Of a stretch of DNA of 64,000 nt, positions 63,147 to 64,000 are shown piece after piece. The notes below the pieces were generated by a model. The model saw only the letters and a program-made list of their open reading frames with translations. It was not told where the DNA came from and did no database searches. Position numbers and translations under genes: made by a program. Each line of letters begins with the position of its first letter. The first letter of the stretch is position 1. The stretch is from assembly GCF_035818675.1 (NCBI RefSeq), contig NZ_JAYKZZ010000009.1:113654-177653 (forward strand). Reading direction: 5' to 3'. Source of the DNA: Parapedobacter flavus (GTDB lineage: Bacteria > Bacteroidota > Bacteroidia > Sphingobacteriales > Sphingobacteriaceae).

Positions 63147-63243
63147 CCTTGCCGACAACGCTCCAGAAAACAAAACCAGCAAAAGGTTACTATTTGAATG
63201 GACGGCTCGACGACGCATTAGCCGTTCCTGTAAAACCGGCAAC

Positions 63244-63852
63244 ACATCGCTGTAACGGGTTCAGGATATGCCGCAACGGGTTCCGGAAACGCCGACCTGA
63301 ACCCTGTTCAACGCAACCCGGTTCCATCCCGATGCAACCCGAACCCGTGTGGAACGGCCCCCGATCCATGTGGAACCGACAGGGGTTCATGCCGAACGCA
63401 CCCGGGTTCAGCTGCACGCTGAAGGGACTCCGGTGAAGTCGCCTAGGGTTGGGGTGGAGTCATCTTGGGTCGGAGTGAGCTTATCTTGGGTTCAGGTTGC
63501 GCCGACAAGGGTTAAGGTCGGGTCATCTTGGGTTCAGGTTGCACCGACATGGATTAAGGTCGCGTCATCTTGGGTTAGGTTGGAACAGCCATGTGTCAAT
63601 GTGAGACGCACCCGATATCGGGTGGAACCAAAAGGGGTTCGGGTGTAGCCTACCCGAACCCCTGTGGAACGCAGCCAGGTTCAGCTTGCTTCTGGCAGAA
63701 CCCAGTCCGGAGTAACATCAACCCATGTCGGTGCAACATCAACTCATGTCGGTGCAACCTGAACTCATGTCGGCGTAACATGGATCCATGTCGGTGCGAC
63801 ATGAACCCGTGTCGGTATGACCAGAACCCGTTGCGGCATATCCCGAACCCGT
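63244..63852. repeat. degenerate tandem array, 29 units of exactly 21 bp, with in-register inversions
   Basis: The whole 63147-63874 gap is gene-free. From 63244 to 63852 it divides into 29 units of 21 bp. One orientation (best at 63706-63852) has consensus GTCGGTGCAAC then ATGAACCCAT. The other (for example 63370-63390 and 63538-63558) is its reverse complement, GTTGCACCGAC then ATGGGTTCAT, and falls in the same frame of 21 because the unit is a quasi-palindrome with GT and AT at its ends. The 63433-63579 stretch has a third flavour with CATCTTGGGT. There are no constant-length unique spacers, so it is not CRISPR. Its period and symmetry match the array at 11299-11760, although the consensus differs. 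Confidence 0.88.
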
Positions 63853-63874
63853 CTTTAGGTGAAAACCGATGGAA

Positions 63875-64000
63875 TCAGCGGAAAAACCGACGGGCAAGGA
63901 AGCCCATAACCAACAGTAGCACCAGCGCCGCAACCGCCCAGCGCCACGGAATATGGTGTTTCTCTTGCCGCTCCAAGGCATGGGTTTCGTGGGTTGCTAC
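63875..64000 (-). CDS. C-terminal end of a membrane protein, cut by the window edge
   Basis: The last 41 codons of a gene entering from beyond 64000. They read ETHALERQEKHHIPWRWAVA, then ALVLLLVMGFLARRFFR and stop at 63875-63877. A charged stretch leads into one TM helix and a short basic cytoplasmic tail (RRFFR). The 3' end is 22 bp from the 21-bp array. Identity cannot be determined from this part. Confidence 0.65.
   Translation of the reverse strand, partial: VATHETHALERQEKHHIPWRWAVAALVLLLVMGFLARRFFR

Noticed and set aside
63349..63648. A 99-codon plus-strand frame rich in SSWVQVAPT-like heptads
   Set aside because: It covers only half of the second array and is broken by a stop where unit type changes. 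The array continues undisturbed beyond it, so coding does not explain the periodicity.
63244..63852. CRISPR array
   Set aside because: No alternation of identical repeats with unique spacers; units are contiguous, degenerate and 21 bp long, and no cas genes are nearby.
63739..63981. An 80-codon minus-strand frame at the window end
   Set aside because: Its N-terminal part is out of frame with the better-supported membrane-protein C-terminus at 63875-64000, and its C-terminal part is array translation.

Overview
The window comes from a Bacteroidota chromosome, most likely the family Sphingobacteriaceae (genus not resolved). The signs are SusC/SusD pairs, several TonB-dependent receptors with carboxypeptidase-regulatory-like domains, BACON and IPT/TIG lipoproteins, a 6-bladed beta-propeller lipoprotein, DUF4876 and DUF6850 proteins, MacB/FtsX-type permeases, and promoters of the Bacteroidota form TTTG-N19-TAnnTTTG in place of -35/-10 boxes. 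Base composition is near balanced over most of the window. Two stretches are clearly AT-rich: about 56.1-58.6 kb and 59.9-62.5 kb.

Layout. 0-2.3 kb: a small lipoprotein, a secreted GH76 alpha-mannanase and a DUF4180 protein. 2.3-9.1 kb: a four-gene minus-strand operon (TonB receptor, DUF4876 lipoprotein, DUF6850 beta-barrel, di-haem peroxidase) behind a good promoter with a palindrome at its start. 9.2-13.7 kb: two unknown secreted proteins, a 21-bp-period degenerate repeat array, a scrap of a permease gene, a cold-shock-domain protein and a CPBP protease. 14-17.4 kb: a full MacB/FtsX permease followed by a PIN toxin-antitoxin pair and a broken nucleotidyltransferase gene, closed by a second copy of the permease 3' end. 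17.5-30.7 kb: M3 peptidase, HAD hydrolase, TonB receptor, NAD(P)-binding protein, DASH cryptochrome, and sucA-sucB followed by an outer-membrane protein gene.

30.7-49.4 kb is the most coherent block. A DeoR/GlpR-type regulator diverges from glpD. Next comes a SusC/SusD locus (IPT-NHL lipoprotein, SusC, SusD, BT_3044-like lipoprotein, calcineurin-like phosphoesterase, BACON lipoprotein), and then glpK-glpF-phosphocholine-specific phospholipase C. I read this as an outer-membrane-to-cytoplasm route for glycerophospholipid or glycerophosphodiester use: extracytoplasmic hydrolysis, SusCD capture, glycerol facilitation, phosphorylation and oxidation to dihydroxyacetone phosphate. The individual families are well known; the joint assignment is inference from gene content, order and promoters.

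49.4-55.0 kb carries housekeeping genes on the minus strand (ligase-associated exonuclease, coaE, YbbR-like, acnA, rpe). 55.4-62.5 kb is accessory and AT-rich: an OMP, a Cys-containing secreted peptide, a beta-propeller lipoprotein, a membrane-anchored CxxC thioredoxin-like protein, an Rpn nuclease, and the decayed remains of a peptide-export locus (C39 peptidase fragment, two-domain aspartyl protease, glycosyltransferase fragment). The window ends with a VapBC-type pair, a second and larger 21-bp-period array (29 units, some inverted in register), and the C-terminus of a membrane protein running off the edge. No tRNA, rRNA, CRISPR array, intact insertion sequence or phage gene was seen.
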